Positions 42,822 through 52,223 of a stretch of DNA of 64,000 nt are shown piece after piece. The stretch comes from Shewanella denitrificans OS217 (GTDB taxonomy: Bacteria; Pseudomonadota; Gammaproteobacteria; Enterobacterales; Shewanellaceae). The translations under genes were made by a program, and so were the position numbers. The DNA lies in the NCBI RefSeq assembly GCF_000013765.1, contig NC_007954.1, positions 3,038,001 through 3,102,000 on the forward strand, read 5' to 3'. Under the pieces are notes generated by a model. It was not told where the DNA came from. It did no database searches and worked only from the letters and a program-made list of their open reading frames with translations. Positions within the stretch are counted from its first letter, which is position 1. Each line of letters begins with the position of its first letter.

Positions 42822-43916
42822 TTAAACACGGCAGCTAAGCAGCGAAGTCTGTAACGTTTCAATGGCGTCTTGATTTGGCTGATTAGTGTTACTCATCGCA
42901 ATAACTTCAAGCCGTGAATCTAGTGCATCCTCTTGCTCTTGAATACTGAGCTCGCCATCGATTAAGTTAAAACAGGCAATGCCATCTAAGGTTATCATCA
43001 CAGCTTTCAGTCGAACAAAGTCTAACTTAATCCCATGAATAAGTGAGAGTAATTGATCAAAATCAAAAACCTGTGTAGGCTCAAACACCCAGCCACAACT
43101 CATGTATTCGCCATTATCTTGCTGTTTTTTGCAAAAACCTAACGGGTTAAAGGCAAGTTCGGCAGTTAAGGTTTCTTCTGCATCAAATAGCCCCAAATGA
43201 GCCGCAGGCTTTGTCACCAAGCTAAGTCCACTTTGTGACTGAGATTTAAGCTGATGCCTCAGTGTTGTTGGCCTTTGTAACCCTTGAATGACCCTAGCTA
43301 TTAACTCATTTGAATGCAGAACAAGGGAGTCTTCAGTTAACGCGTCATCCTTAATAAGCACCCGCTCAGCACAGCCAATTTGGACTAAGAAGTCTTGCAG
43401 AGCAGTCCAATCCTCTGGACTGTAACTGGCAGACTTGTTGGCTAAAATCATATCGGCGCACTGCAACTGTTTAATAAATAGTGGGTGGCTGCGATATTCA
43501 GGTTTGGCCAGTTTTCGTGCATCCACCAAGCATAGGCAAGTATTGAGCCCAATAACCTGCTGATAATGCTCTGAGGCTAATAATTTGATGATTTGATCTG
43601 TATGCCCAAGCCCAGTGGGTTCAATGATAAGCCTGTCTGGTTTGGCTTTGGCGAGCAATTGATTTATCGCCACCTGAATGGGTAACCCGCCGGCGCAGCA
43701 TAAACAGCCACCAGCGACTTCTTTTATCACAAGTTTACTGGCCTGCTTGCCTTGGTTGAGTAGCTGGGCATCGAGTCCAATCTCACCAAATTCATTAATG
43801 AGGATTGCCCAGGTTTCATTCGCAGGTTTGGTTGCCAGCAGCTGCTTAATTAATGAGGTTTTACCAACTCCGAGAAACCCCGTAATGATATTGGTATTAA
43901 CAGGCTTAACTATCAT
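42822..43916 (-). CDS. G3E-family GTPase (COG0523, CobW/YjiA-like metallochaperone)
   Basis: About 364 residues. Walker A is GFLGVGKTS near the N-terminus; the metal-binding motif is GGCLCCAGG (CxCC). EPTGLGH follows, and a CobW C-terminal domain covers about 230-365. These GTPases insert or store zinc or other metals. The guanine-recognition motif, usually NKxD, reads NKSA here, so the base specificity may be altered. The histidine-rich region seen in many relatives is absent. It converges on lctP with only five bases between the two stops. Confidence 0.85.
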   Translation of the reverse strand: MIVKPVNTNIITGFLGVGKTSLIKQLLATKPANETWAILINEFGEIGLDAQLLNQGKQASKLVIKEVAGGCLCCAGGLPIQVAINQLLAKAKPDRLIIEPTGLGHTDQIIKLLASEHYQQVIGLNTCLCLVDARKLAKPEYRSHPLFIKQLQCADMILANKSASYSPEDWTALQDFLVQIGCAERVLIKDDALTEDSLVLHSNELIARVIQGLQRPTTLRHQLKSQSQSGLSLVTKPAAHLGLFDAEETLTAELAFNPLGFCKKQQDNGEYMSCGWVFEPTQVFDFDQLLSLIHGIKLDFVRLKAVMITLDGIACFNLIDGELSIQEQEDALDSRLEVIAMSNTNQPNQDAIETLQTSLLSCRV

Positions 43917-43946
43917 GGACGGCAACCACCATTACTTAATATTTTT

Positions 43947-43989
43947 GCATCGATAGCTAATCCCTAATTCAGAGTAGAACTATCGATGC
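43947..43989. repeat. 10-bp inverted repeat between the G3E GTPase and helicase genes
   Basis: GCATCGATAG at 43947-43956 and CTATCGATGC at 43980-43989 are perfect complements with a 23-base loop. No T-run follows in the direction of the helicase gene, so it is not an ordinary terminator. Confidence 0.6.
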
Positions 43990-43997
43990 ACTCTAGA

Positions 43998-45266
43998 TTA
44001 CTTTTTAACTTTAGCGTATTTACCGTGACGGGTAGGCGCTTTGTTCGGGCTAGGTTTAGGGCGCTTGTGCTTAAAGGCTTTCTTAGGTTTTGCATCAGCA
44101 AGGTCACGATAGCGAGCCGGTAGCGGCGCACCTTCTTCGTAACCAGGTAACACCTTGCTCTCTAGTGTCAGCCCCACTTGGGCTTCTACATCTATAAGTA
44201 GTTGCTGCTCATTTGGGCTCACAAAAGAAATGGCGTGACCCGCCATCCCCGCACGGCCAGTACGGCCTACGCGGTGAACATAATCTTCTGGCTCTGGTGG
44301 CAATTCAAAGTTGATCACTAAGGGCAGCGCTTGAATGTCTAAGCCTCTGGCGGCGAGATCTGTGGCTATCAAAATTCGCAGCTGACCTTGCTTAAACTCT
44401 TCTAAGGCTTTATTGCGCGCACCTTGAGACTTATCACCATGAAACACTGCGGCTTTAAGGCCATCAAGTGTTAGCTCAGATAATAAATGCTCAGCGGTTT
44501 CTTTAGTGCTGGTAAACACCATCACTTGCTGCCAGTTATTACGGCCAATAAGCTCTGAGAGTAATTCCGCTTTACGCCTTTTATCCACCAAATACACTTC
44601 TTGGCTTACTGTGCTGGCGGTCGTGCTGCTGGCAAGGTGGAAAATGGCCGGCTGGTTTAGCATTTTTTGCGCAAGCACTTGTACTTCATCGGAAAAGGTG
44701 GCCGAAAACATCATAGTCTGACGCTGCCTTGCCACTAAGCGCTGCACTTTTTCTATGTCTTTCACAAAGCCTAAATCCAGCATGCGATCGGCTTCGTCTA
44801 TCACTAAATGCGTCACATGGGAGAGATCTAACTCATGCTGACCAATAATATCAAACAATCGACCTGGGGTTGCCACCAGCACATCTACCCCTTGAGCTAA
44901 GGCTTTACGCTGTGGGTTAATACTCGCCCCTCCATAAACTGCCAAGCTATTAAGTTCAAGGTAACGGCTGTAACTCAGAAAGTTTTGCTCGATTTGAATC
45001 GCAAGTTCGCGAGTCGGCGTCATCACCAGTGCTCTGAGTCTTTGCTCTGGCGTTAATGTCTGAGTATCAATTTGAGATAAGTTCATCAAAATCGGCAAGG
45101 CAAAAGCGGCGGTTTTACCTGTGCCCGTTTCAGCGCTGGCTAAGACATCTTGCCCAAGGAGTGCAACCGGAATAACGGCCTGTTGAACGGGAGTGGTGGC
45201 GTCATAACCACATTCTTTGACGGCATCTTGTAGTTGGCTGGATAAACCGAGGGCATTAAAAGGCAT
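43998..45266 (-). CDS. DEAD-box RNA helicase, RhlE-like
   Basis: 422 residues. The motifs are complete: Q motif, AETGTGKT (I), PTRELA (Ia), DEADRMLDLGF (II), SATFS (III), ATDLAARGLDI (V) and HRVGRTGRAG (VI). The tail is short, very basic and lysine/proline-rich (KHKRPKPSPNK), typical of RhlE-type helicases that act in ribosome assembly or RNA decay. A symmetrical hairpin stands upstream, between it and the GGDEF-EAL gene. Confidence 0.9.
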   Translation of the reverse strand: MPFNALGLSSQLQDAVKECGYDATTPVQQAVIPVALLGQDVLASAETGTGKTAAFALPILMNLSQIDTQTLTPEQRLRALVMTPTRELAIQIEQNFLSYSRYLELNSLAVYGGASINPQRKALAQGVDVLVATPGRLFDIIGQHELDLSHVTHLVIDEADRMLDLGFVKDIEKVQRLVARQRQTMMFSATFSDEVQVLAQKMLNQPAIFHLASSTTASTVSQEVYLVDKRRKAELLSELIGRNNWQQVMVFTSTKETAEHLLSELTLDGLKAAVFHGDKSQGARNKALEEFKQGQLRILIATDLAARGLDIQALPLVINFELPPEPEDYVHRVGRTGRAGMAGHAISFVSPNEQQLLIDVEAQVGLTLESKVLPGYEEGAPLPARYRDLADAKPKKAFKHKRPKPSPNKAPTRHGKYAKVKK

Positions 45267-45310
45267 AGGAACTCAAAACTGACAATAATTGGGCTGTATT
45301 GTAACCTTTA

Positions 45311-45338
45311 AGGGAATTTATGCGATCATAAATTCCCT
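45311..45338. terminator. Perfect hairpin between the GGDEF-EAL and helicase genes
   Basis: AGGGAATTTAT and ATAAATTCCCT, 11 bp without mismatch around GCGATC. It lies directly after the GGDEF-EAL stop codon (45341, minus strand). The T-run after it is poor (TTAAAGG), so it may be a weak terminator or an mRNA end stabiliser. Confidence 0.55.
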
Positions 45339-45340
45339 CA

Positions 45341-48300
45341 TTAGGCCCTATTCTTTTTTACCCTAAACTCATCTGAGCTTATAAAGTACCGCGACTCAAA
45401 ATCTTCTGCTTTTACAGGCTTTGAGAATAAATAGCCTTGTCCATAGTCACAGCCCGCACACTCGAGCATGGCCCTTTGTAGTTCAGTTTCAATCCCTTCG
45501 GCGATGACTTTTATGCCGAGTTTGTGTGACATGACGATAATTGCCTCGCACAAACTTAAGTCGTTAGTATTATCTTCAAGGTTACTGACGAAGCTCTTAT
45601 CAATTTTCAAGTAATCTATATCAAATTTCTTTAGGTAAGACAGTGAAGAGTAACCTGTACCAAAATCATCCAAAGAAATTTGCATACCAGCATCACGAAA
45701 TGCGGCTAATTTAGCCCCGACACCTGATTCCGTCTCCAATAGCAGACCTTCGGTAATTTCCACACAAATGCTTGCAGGGCTCAAATTTAACTCAGACATA
45801 TATTGAGTCCAGCTCGTTACACTTGAACGCTCATCCCTAAATTGTACTGGCGATTTATTAATGCTTATCTGTATGTCCAGCCCATAGGTTTGCTTCCACT
45901 GAGCCGCTTGCCGACAAGCCTGTCTAAACACCCAATTACCTATTTCCACTATCATGCCGGTATCTTCGGCAATGGGAATAAAATCAACCGGCGAGATAAA
46001 GCCTAATTTGGGATGATGCCAGCGGATCAAGGCCTCGGCTTTAGTAATGTTGTCGCTAGCGTTAGCGGAAAAATCAATAATGGGCTGATAATAAAGTTCA
46101 AACTCTTCCATCTTGATCGCCGTTTTAAGATCTTGAATTAACTTCATCCGCCTCAAAGCGGTCTCTTGCATCTTGGGGGTAAAGTAATTGAACTTGTTAC
46201 GTCCATGAGCCTTGGCCGAATACATGGCCTGATCGGCATTCTTAAGCAAGCCATCTATGGTGAGAGCGTCATCGGGATATAAGGTAATACCTATACTGCC
46301 ACTGATATAGGCCATTTCACTGCCTAACATAAAAGGCTCCGACAGTTGCTTTAATATCTTATTGGTGACACGTTCAACGCCTTTTGGCCCGGTAAAATCG
46401 GTTAGCACTATGGTAAACTCATCCCCGCCAATACGAGCCACAAGATCGGCGTCTCGAATACAGGCCTTAATTCGCTGGGAAGCTTCCACCAAAAGTGAAT
46501 CCCCCATGTCATGACCCAAGGAATCATTCACTTCCTTAAAGAAATCTAAATCCAGAAACAACAAGGCAAAACCTTGATTATCACGAGTACAATTCGCGAT
46601 TTGTAATTTAATATACTCGAGTAACATGCGTCGATTAGGCAGGCCAGTCAAGGTATCGTAATTGGCTTGCAACCAAATAAGCTCTTCGGCTTGCTTCTTT
46701 TCTGATACATCTGCAAATAACATCACATTCAAGGTGTCACAAGTGTCTAGTTCACCGATGGCGTTAATGGTTACCCACGCCGTATAGGTTTGGCCATTCT
46801 TTCTTTGAAATGAAAGTTCTCCCTGCCAATAGCGTTTTTCAAACAAGTACTGTTCTAGCTGTAAGTTAAAATGCTCAGCTTGCTCCTCTTTTTGTAACAC
46901 AGCTAAATGCTGACCTATGACTTCATCGGCATCAAACCCCGTGATTTCACTAAAGGCTGGATTAGTATTAACTATCTTGCCTTGGTAATCGAACACACAC
47001 ATGGCTTCACTGGAGTTACGGTAAACCGAAGCCGCGATACTTAAAGACTCCTCCGCTCGTTTTAAATCTGTGATATCGGTATGGGTACCGCACATCCTCA
47101 ATGGCTGACCGGTATCTGCCACCTCCACCACTTTTCCTGTGTCTAATATCCATCTGATGTCACCGTTTAAACTGCGAATGCGATATTCAATTTTATGATG
47201 AATACTCTGACCTTTACGTATTGCCAATAATGACTTGATAAGCCGTTTTCTGTCCTCTGCAATAATGGCTTTAAACCATAGGGAGGGTTTTTGGTTTAAT
47301 AATGCTAATTCACAACCTATGATTTGAGCGCTACGTAAATTGCTGGCCACCTCATTGGTATTAATATGCCAATCCCAAATACCAAGATCGCTACTGTCGA
47401 GCACCAATGCCAATTGCTCCTTGGAGTTTTGCAATGCGGCTTCTGCTTGTTTAAGCTTGGTAATATCCAGGAAACCTGCAATCACTAGCATGGAACCGTT
47501 ATCATAAAACCGACAAGCGACGGTCAAATGGGTATAAACTATGGCGCCATCTTTTGCGATAAAACGTTTATCAATCTCGTATTCACTGATTTCCCCTTTT
47601 AACATTCTGTTGAAATAGCTTAAATCTTTTTCCAGATCTTCAGGGTGAGTTAACTCCTTCCATGTCATTCTCGTTAACTCTTTTTCTGAGTATTTAAGCA
47701 TCTTACAAATACAAGGGTTAACCTTAAGCCAGTACTTAGCTTTCGAAGTAATGGCTATGCCAATATTTCCAATATCAAACTGATTTTTGAAGAGAAAATC
47801 TTCCTGAAGCCGTATTTGCATATTACGTTCAAAGAAGATGTACTTAGACATTAAATTAGCCGCTGCTAACATAATCAAAGGAAAAAATACTAATAAATAA
47901 AGTGAATTCAAATGGATGACATGGCGCCAGTTATCTGCCGTTAGCATGCTAGTGGATAAAAAGACGATTTGCACAACCAGACCAAACAAGTAGAGCTTTG
48001 CAAGTTTGATTGTGCCTAAGTGCTCTACAGTATAACGCCGAAAAAGTGCCCCAAGAACGCCACTCAAGCCCAGAGCAAGTATTAAGCTAATAATCGGAAA
48101 GTCCGTTAAGTAAATAACATAAGGGCTGAGTACTAGGGCCGCGACCAGCAGCACATACCGGCCAAAATAAAGCCCTACCAAACTCGCTATCAAGGCACTA
48201 GAGGCAAAAAATAATCCCGTGAGTTCGCTATCACTTGAGTATGTCTGATTCAAATCCTGAAACACACTCTCATTGGAAGGCAGTCCTAATCCATACATGA

Positions 48301-48472
48301 TCCCGTGCTCAATTAACAGCATAACTCCAAAGGCTGCCAATACGCCTATAACAATTTGATAGCTAGGCGCATGTTTTTGCTGATCATTTCTAGGAATGAG
48401 GCAAAGAAAATAAGCCAGCATCATCACGATTGCCACTTGCCCAAGAAAAAAGAACAGAAATGCTTTATCCAT
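45341..48472 (-). CDS. Membrane-bound GGDEF-EAL protein with three PAS domains
   Basis: About 1043 residues. Seven or so hydrophobic helices fill the first 220 residues, then three PAS/PAC units (about 235-355, 360-480 and 485-605). The GGDEF domain has ARIGGDEFTIVL and an intact RDAD inhibitory site; the EAL domain has AEALIRWHHP and DDFGTGYSSLSYLKKFDIDY. Both catalytic halves look complete, so it can make or break c-di-GMP under PAS control. Which activity dominates is not decidable here. I use the second ATG (48472), preceded by GGAT; the first is 12 bases upstream. Confidence 0.9.
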   Translation of the reverse strand: MDKAFLFFFLGQVAIVMMLAYFLCLIPRNDQQKHAPSYQIVIGVLAAFGVMLLIEHGIMYGLGLPSNESVFQDLNQTYSSDSELTGLFFASSALIASLVGLYFGRYVLLVAALVLSPYVIYLTDFPIISLILALGLSGVLGALFRRYTVEHLGTIKLAKLYLFGLVVQIVFLSTSMLTADNWRHVIHLNSLYLLVFFPLIMLAAANLMSKYIFFERNMQIRLQEDFLFKNQFDIGNIGIAITSKAKYWLKVNPCICKMLKYSEKELTRMTWKELTHPEDLEKDLSYFNRMLKGEISEYEIDKRFIAKDGAIVYTHLTVACRFYDNGSMLVIAGFLDITKLKQAEAALQNSKEQLALVLDSSDLGIWDWHINTNEVASNLRSAQIIGCELALLNQKPSLWFKAIIAEDRKRLIKSLLAIRKGQSIHHKIEYRIRSLNGDIRWILDTGKVVEVADTGQPLRMCGTHTDITDLKRAEESLSIAASVYRNSSEAMCVFDYQGKIVNTNPAFSEITGFDADEVIGQHLAVLQKEEQAEHFNLQLEQYLFEKRYWQGELSFQRKNGQTYTAWVTINAIGELDTCDTLNVMLFADVSEKKQAEELIWLQANYDTLTGLPNRRMLLEYIKLQIANCTRDNQGFALLFLDLDFFKEVNDSLGHDMGDSLLVEASQRIKACIRDADLVARIGGDEFTIVLTDFTGPKGVERVTNKILKQLSEPFMLGSEMAYISGSIGITLYPDDALTIDGLLKNADQAMYSAKAHGRNKFNYFTPKMQETALRRMKLIQDLKTAIKMEEFELYYQPIIDFSANASDNITKAEALIRWHHPKLGFISPVDFIPIAEDTGMIVEIGNWVFRQACRQAAQWKQTYGLDIQISINKSPVQFRDERSSVTSWTQYMSELNLSPASICVEITEGLLLETESGVGAKLAAFRDAGMQISLDDFGTGYSSLSYLKKFDIDYLKIDKSFVSNLEDNTNDLSLCEAIIVMSHKLGIKVIAEGIETELQRAMLECAGCDYGQGYLFSKPVKAEDFESRYFISSDEFRVKKNRA

Positions 48473-48881
48473 AGCGAATAACATCCATTTGTAATGCAGT
48501 TGTCAGCGAAGTCTGCGCTATAAAAGGCGACCTACAAATATCAACGTGATTATCGTAAAGATAAAAGGAGATGGAGCACAAACTCAGTATAGTTAGCAGT
48601 TTGTATTTAAGCTGAATTTATCTAACATTTTTATTCGTTTTAGAAAAAGCATCTGATGCATTCAGAAAAGCCAAAATATGCCTCAGTGAAAAGAAGTGGC
48701 CATTCACTAACACAAAATCTCAAAGATAAAACTGAGCCCATACTTAGTATAGGTAGACAACATTGAGCTGTTGAAAATAGCGTAACTTAGAGCTGGGTCA
48801 CACAGGTCGCAGGCATCCCTTGTTAAGCTGGGTTTACGCAATTTAAGCTTATCCAAAAAAGACAGAATTAAGGGGCACATT
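48473..48881. other. Divergent intergenic region between the GGDEF-EAL and iron alcohol dehydrogenase genes
   Basis: About 400 AT-rich bases without a credible gene. A degenerate pair of similar segments is present: AACTCAGTATAGTTAG near 48580-48596 and TACTTAGTATAGGTAG near 48740-48755. It should hold promoters of both genes. Their -10 and -35 elements are not clear. Confidence 0.45.
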
Positions 48882-50030
48882 ATGGCGACTAAATTTTATA
48901 TTCCCAGTGTTAACATTTTAGGCCAGGGCGGCGTTGACGATGCCATAGAAGATATTAAAACCCTTGGCTTTAAACGCGCATTGATTGTGACTGACAAGCC
49001 ATTAGTTAAGATTGGCTTGGTGGAAAAAGTGGCAACTAAGTTGGTTAATAATGGCATCAAAGTCTTTTTGTTTGATGGTGTACAACCCAACCCCACTACA
49101 GCCAATGTGGACGCAGGCCTTGGTATTCTAAACGATAATCACTGTGACTTTATTATTTCCTTGGGCGGCGGTTCTCCCCACGATTGCGCTAAGGGTATCG
49201 CCCTAGTGGCCACTAATGGCGGCAAAATCAAAGACTATGAAGGGGTCGATGTCTCCACTAAGCCGCAACTTCCACTTATCGCCATTAACACCACAGCAGG
49301 CACCGCCAGTGAAATGACCCGTTTTTGCATCATCACAGATGAACATCGTCATATTAAGATGGCCATAGTGGATAAAAACACCACCCCAATATTGTCGGTG
49401 AACGATCCTGAATTGATGCTTGAAAAGCCCGCTCAATTAACCGCGGCAACCGGTATGGATGCACTCACTCACGCTATCGAAGCTTATGTCTCCATTGCAG
49501 CCACTCCCATTACAGATGCTTGTGCTATCAAGGCCATCGAGCTTATTCAGGCAAACCTCATCGCAGCAGTCAATGACGGTAAGAATATGCAGGCCCGTGA
49601 GCAAATGGCTTATGCTCAATTCTTAGCCGGCATGGCGTTTAACAATGCAAGCCTAGGTTATGTTCATGCTATGGCTCATCAGTTAGGCGGGTTTTACGAC
49701 CTGCCTCATGGTGTGTGCAATGCGCTATTATTGCCCCATGTACAGGAATACAATGCACAAGTGGCGGCACCTAGGTTAAAAGATGTCGCCAAAGCCATGG
49801 GGGTTGATGTTAACGCCATGACAGATGAGCAAGGCGCTAAAGCCGCCATCACAGCGATTAAGTCTTTAGCTGTGGCTGTGGATATTCCGGCGAATTTAAC
49901 CTTGCTTGGCGTGAACGCCGCAGATATTCCAACCTTGGCCGATAACGCCCTCAAAGATGCCTGCGGTTTTACCAATCCAAAACAAGCGAGCCATGAGGAA
50001 ATCTGCCAGATTTTCACTAATGCGCTTTGA
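48882..50030 (+). CDS. Iron-containing alcohol dehydrogenase (AdhB/YiaY-like)
   Basis: 382 residues, the usual length. The nucleotide-binding SLGGGSPHDCAKGIA lies near 97, and the metal ligands lie in GMDALTHAIEAY (Asp and first His), YVHAMAHQLGG and YDLPHGVCNA. It interconverts alcohols such as ethanol or lactaldehyde with aldehydes using NAD and ferrous iron. AAGGGG precedes the ATG. It may help fermentative or anaerobic redox balance; no FNR site was found upstream by eye. Confidence 0.92.
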   Translation: MATKFYIPSVNILGQGGVDDAIEDIKTLGFKRALIVTDKPLVKIGLVEKVATKLVNNGIKVFLFDGVQPNPTTANVDAGLGILNDNHCDFIISLGGGSPHDCAKGIALVATNGGKIKDYEGVDVSTKPQLPLIAINTTAGTASEMTRFCIITDEHRHIKMAIVDKNTTPILSVNDPELMLEKPAQLTAATGMDALTHAIEAYVSIAATPITDACAIKAIELIQANLIAAVNDGKNMQAREQMAYAQFLAGMAFNNASLGYVHAMAHQLGGFYDLPHGVCNALLLPHVQEYNAQVAAPRLKDVAKAMGVDVNAMTDEQGAKAAITAIKSLAVAVDIPANLTLLGVNAADIPTLADNALKDACGFTNPKQASHEEICQIFTNAL

Positions 50031-50076
50031 TGTTATTTGAAAAAATCAAAATCCAATAGATAACTGTAAATAACTT

Positions 50077-50102
50077 AAGGCCAGCTAATTGCTGGCCTTA
50101 TT
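50077..50102 (+). terminator. Hairpin terminator of the iron alcohol dehydrogenase gene
   Basis: AAGGCCAGC and GCTGGCCTT around TAATT, followed by ATTC; the stem is strong but the T-run is weak. Confidence 0.7.
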
Positions 50103-50269
50103 CGCTAACATAAAGAACGCAAATTTCATCAAAGATAAGGAGTTCTCAATAGAAGATAGGGATTTATTTAATAATTGACGGTGAACGCTAAGTTCTTGAA
50201 ATAACAATTGACCGATTGAAAATAAACAGCCTATAGTGAAGTACATCCTTAACATTAGGTAGGTAACTT

Positions 50270-50656
50270 ATGACAGCAATCACTCATGTTTATAACTACA
50301 CAGTCAGATGCCCACACTACACAGAGAATGAAACCCCGGCAACTTGGCTAAATCATATTGAAGTAAACCAATCTAGTGAAATCGCCCTAAACCGCATCAC
50401 CAAATGGCACAACTTATCCGGCAGTAAATCGTTTGAACTTGAAAACTTTGTTGTCAGAAAAGCCGATGGTGAAGAAGCCTATTTTGCCATGCAAAGCGAT
50501 CGTCTAAAGCATGATGGCCATGCCCTAGTGACCTTCAAAATCTTCCTCGACCATTGCTGTCACGATGCCTCTCCTCAAAGCATAATGCAGCACCTTATCA
50601 AAGATTATCAACATAGATTAGAAAAAGCCAACTCACTCGAGGCTATTGCTGTCTAG
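50270..50656 (+). CDS. Conserved-looking hypothetical protein
   Basis: 128 residues of unknown function. It has no signal peptide, membrane helix or catalytic motif that I recognise. The centre (YFAMQSDRLKHDGHALVTFKIF) looks like an alternating beta core. It has cysteines at CPHY and in HCC, and it is flanked by a ribosome site (AGGTAGG) and a strong terminator, so it is likely a real gene. It stands alone between alcohol dehydrogenase and the DUF502 gene. Confidence 0.7.
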   Translation: MTAITHVYNYTVRCPHYTENETPATWLNHIEVNQSSEIALNRITKWHNLSGSKSFELENFVVRKADGEEAYFAMQSDRLKHDGHALVTFKIFLDHCCHDASPQSIMQHLIKDYQHRLEKANSLEAIAV

Positions 50657-50674
50657 CCGTTGAGCGATTAAATC

Positions 50675-50723
50675 TTAAGCCTTATTGGTGCCAGCAAGAG
50701 GGCTGCACCCTTAAGGCTTTTTT
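50675..50723 (+). terminator. Terminator after the 128-aa hypothetical gene
   Basis: AAGCCTTA and TAAGGCTT enclose an inner GTGC/GCAC stem; a T-run follows. Confidence 0.82.
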
Positions 50724-50731
50724 GTGCCAGC

Positions 50732-51343
50732 TTATGCCTTAGTAAAGGCTTCACCTTTCTGAGTTGGATCGGACAAACTTGTGATCCCAGCCGTTAAATT
50801 AAAGCGCATCGCTTCTTCAAAAGACCAGTTAACCTCAATTAAATCAGCCCGCTTGACTAAGCTTGTTACCCCTGCCACTTGGTAACTGAGCTGAAACAAC
50901 ACTGGCACCCAATCCCCTTCAGGAAGGGCTTCACGTAACGGTTCTGGGGGGAAATCACTCATGATAAAACCCACCACATAGCTGTCATTGGCTTGCCTAA
51001 CCAACACAGTTTTATGGGTTTTAGGTTTGCCGTCTCGATTCATCAAGCCGGCAATATCACGAATGCTGCCATACACTGTCTTAAACAGGGGGAACTTCAT
51101 CAACTGACGTTCTATCCAGCTGTAGACCCAGACGATGGGGCTCACCGAAAATAATAACCCCGCCACAAATACGAGACATGCGACTAAGGCAAAACCCGCT
51201 CCCAGCATTATCTTGTCGACCCCTAAGGTCTCAAGCATTAAGCGCCCTAGGCCATCGAGGGAAATAAATAATGACCAAAACAGCCAGATGGATAACACCA
51301 TAGGTAACAAATTGGTCAGCCCGCGGGCCAGAGTCGTTTTCAT
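50732..51343 (-). CDS. DUF502 family inner-membrane protein
   Basis: 203 residues. Two N-terminal membrane helices (about 10-32 and 45-72) are followed by a soluble domain with RQLMKFPLFKTVYGSIRD, the hallmark of DUF502. The family's function is unknown; in several bacteria it lies near envelope genes. It lies just downstream of the phoU terminator and probably has its own promoter. Confidence 0.85.
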   Translation of the reverse strand: MKTTLARGLTNLLPMVLSIWLFWSLFISLDGLGRLMLETLGVDKIMLGAGFALVACLVFVAGLLFSVSPIVWVYSWIERQLMKFPLFKTVYGSIRDIAGLMNRDGKPKTHKTVLVRQANDSYVVGFIMSDFPPEPLREALPEGDWVPVLFQLSYQVAGVTSLVKRADLIEVNWSFEEAMRFNLTAGITSLSDPTQKGEAFTKA

Positions 51344-51382
51344 TAGTGGATCTCAGACGTACAAAGTGCCGCCATTGTGTAT

Positions 51383-51414
51383 AAAAAAAAGCCCTAACTC
51401 AAGAGCGTTAAGGC
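51383..51414 (-). terminator. Intrinsic terminator of the pstCAB-phoU operon
   Basis: On the minus strand GCCTTAAC and GTTAGGGC form the stem and eight T follow. It stands about 40 bases beyond the phoU stop. Confidence 0.85.
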
Positions 51415-51451
51415 AAAGTATTAATACGGCAGCTCTAAAGCACTACTGATG

Positions 51452-52162
51452 CTAGCTATTCACATCCTTTTCCATGTCTTCATAGGAGGTATGGCGCACA
51501 TCTTTGCCTTTGACATAGTAGATAATGTATTCACAGATGTTCTTACAGCGATCCCCCACACGTTCGATGGCGCGGGCTGCCCAAAGCACATCGAGCACCC
51601 CAGGAATTGAGCGTGGATCTTCCATCATATAGGTCATCAACTGACGAATAATGCCTTCATATTCTTTGTCTAGCTTGGCATCTTCCTTGTGAAGCTCTAA
51701 GGCATTTTCGGCGTCCATACGAGCAAGGGCGTCTAAGGTTGAATGCAGCATACGAGTGGCATGTCGGCCCATATTATCTATGCTCACCAACAAAGGTTGT
51801 TGATTATTCGTGCGTTTATCTAGCGCCGCTTTAGCGATACGCACGCAAGCATCGCCGATACGCTCAAGGTCTGCAATCGTCTTAGAAATGGCAATAATAA
51901 GGCGTAAGTCACTGGCGGCAGGCTGACGTTTGGCAATAATGCGGGTGCATTCTTCATCGATTGACACTTCCATGCCATTCACTCGGTGATCCCCTTCAAT
52001 AACCTTCTGTGCAAGCTCAGCATCTAAGCTGCTTAATGCATCCAAAGACTGCTCCAGTTGACGCTCAACCAAGCCGCCCATGGCCAGTACTCGGTTGCGA
52101 ATATCATCAAGTTCAGCATTGAACTGACCAGAGATATGTTTATTTAAATTCATTTTTTCCAT
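51452..52162 (-). CDS. phoU: Phosphate signalling and transport regulator PhoU
   Basis: 236 residues with the two three-helix PhoU repeats and the metal-binding segments E-x3-D (ERIGDACVRI) and ERVGDRCKNICEY. The N-terminus NLNKHISGQFNAELDDIRNR matches E. coli PhoU. It restrains the PhoR kinase when phosphate is plentiful and curbs Pst transport. GGAAGG precedes the ATG. It is the last gene of the pst operon. Confidence 0.96.
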   Translation of the reverse strand: MEKMNLNKHISGQFNAELDDIRNRVLAMGGLVERQLEQSLDALSSLDAELAQKVIEGDHRVNGMEVSIDEECTRIIAKRQPAASDLRLIIAISKTIADLERIGDACVRIAKAALDKRTNNQQPLLVSIDNMGRHATRMLHSTLDALARMDAENALELHKEDAKLDKEYEGIIRQLMTYMMEDPRSIPGVLDVLWAARAIERVGDRCKNICEYIIYYVKGKDVRHTSYEDMEKDVNS

Positions 52163-52223
52163 AATTCAACCTTCCAATTCATGACTGCACGCGGCTTTGA
52201 TAGAGTGACGGGATGCGTCGGCG

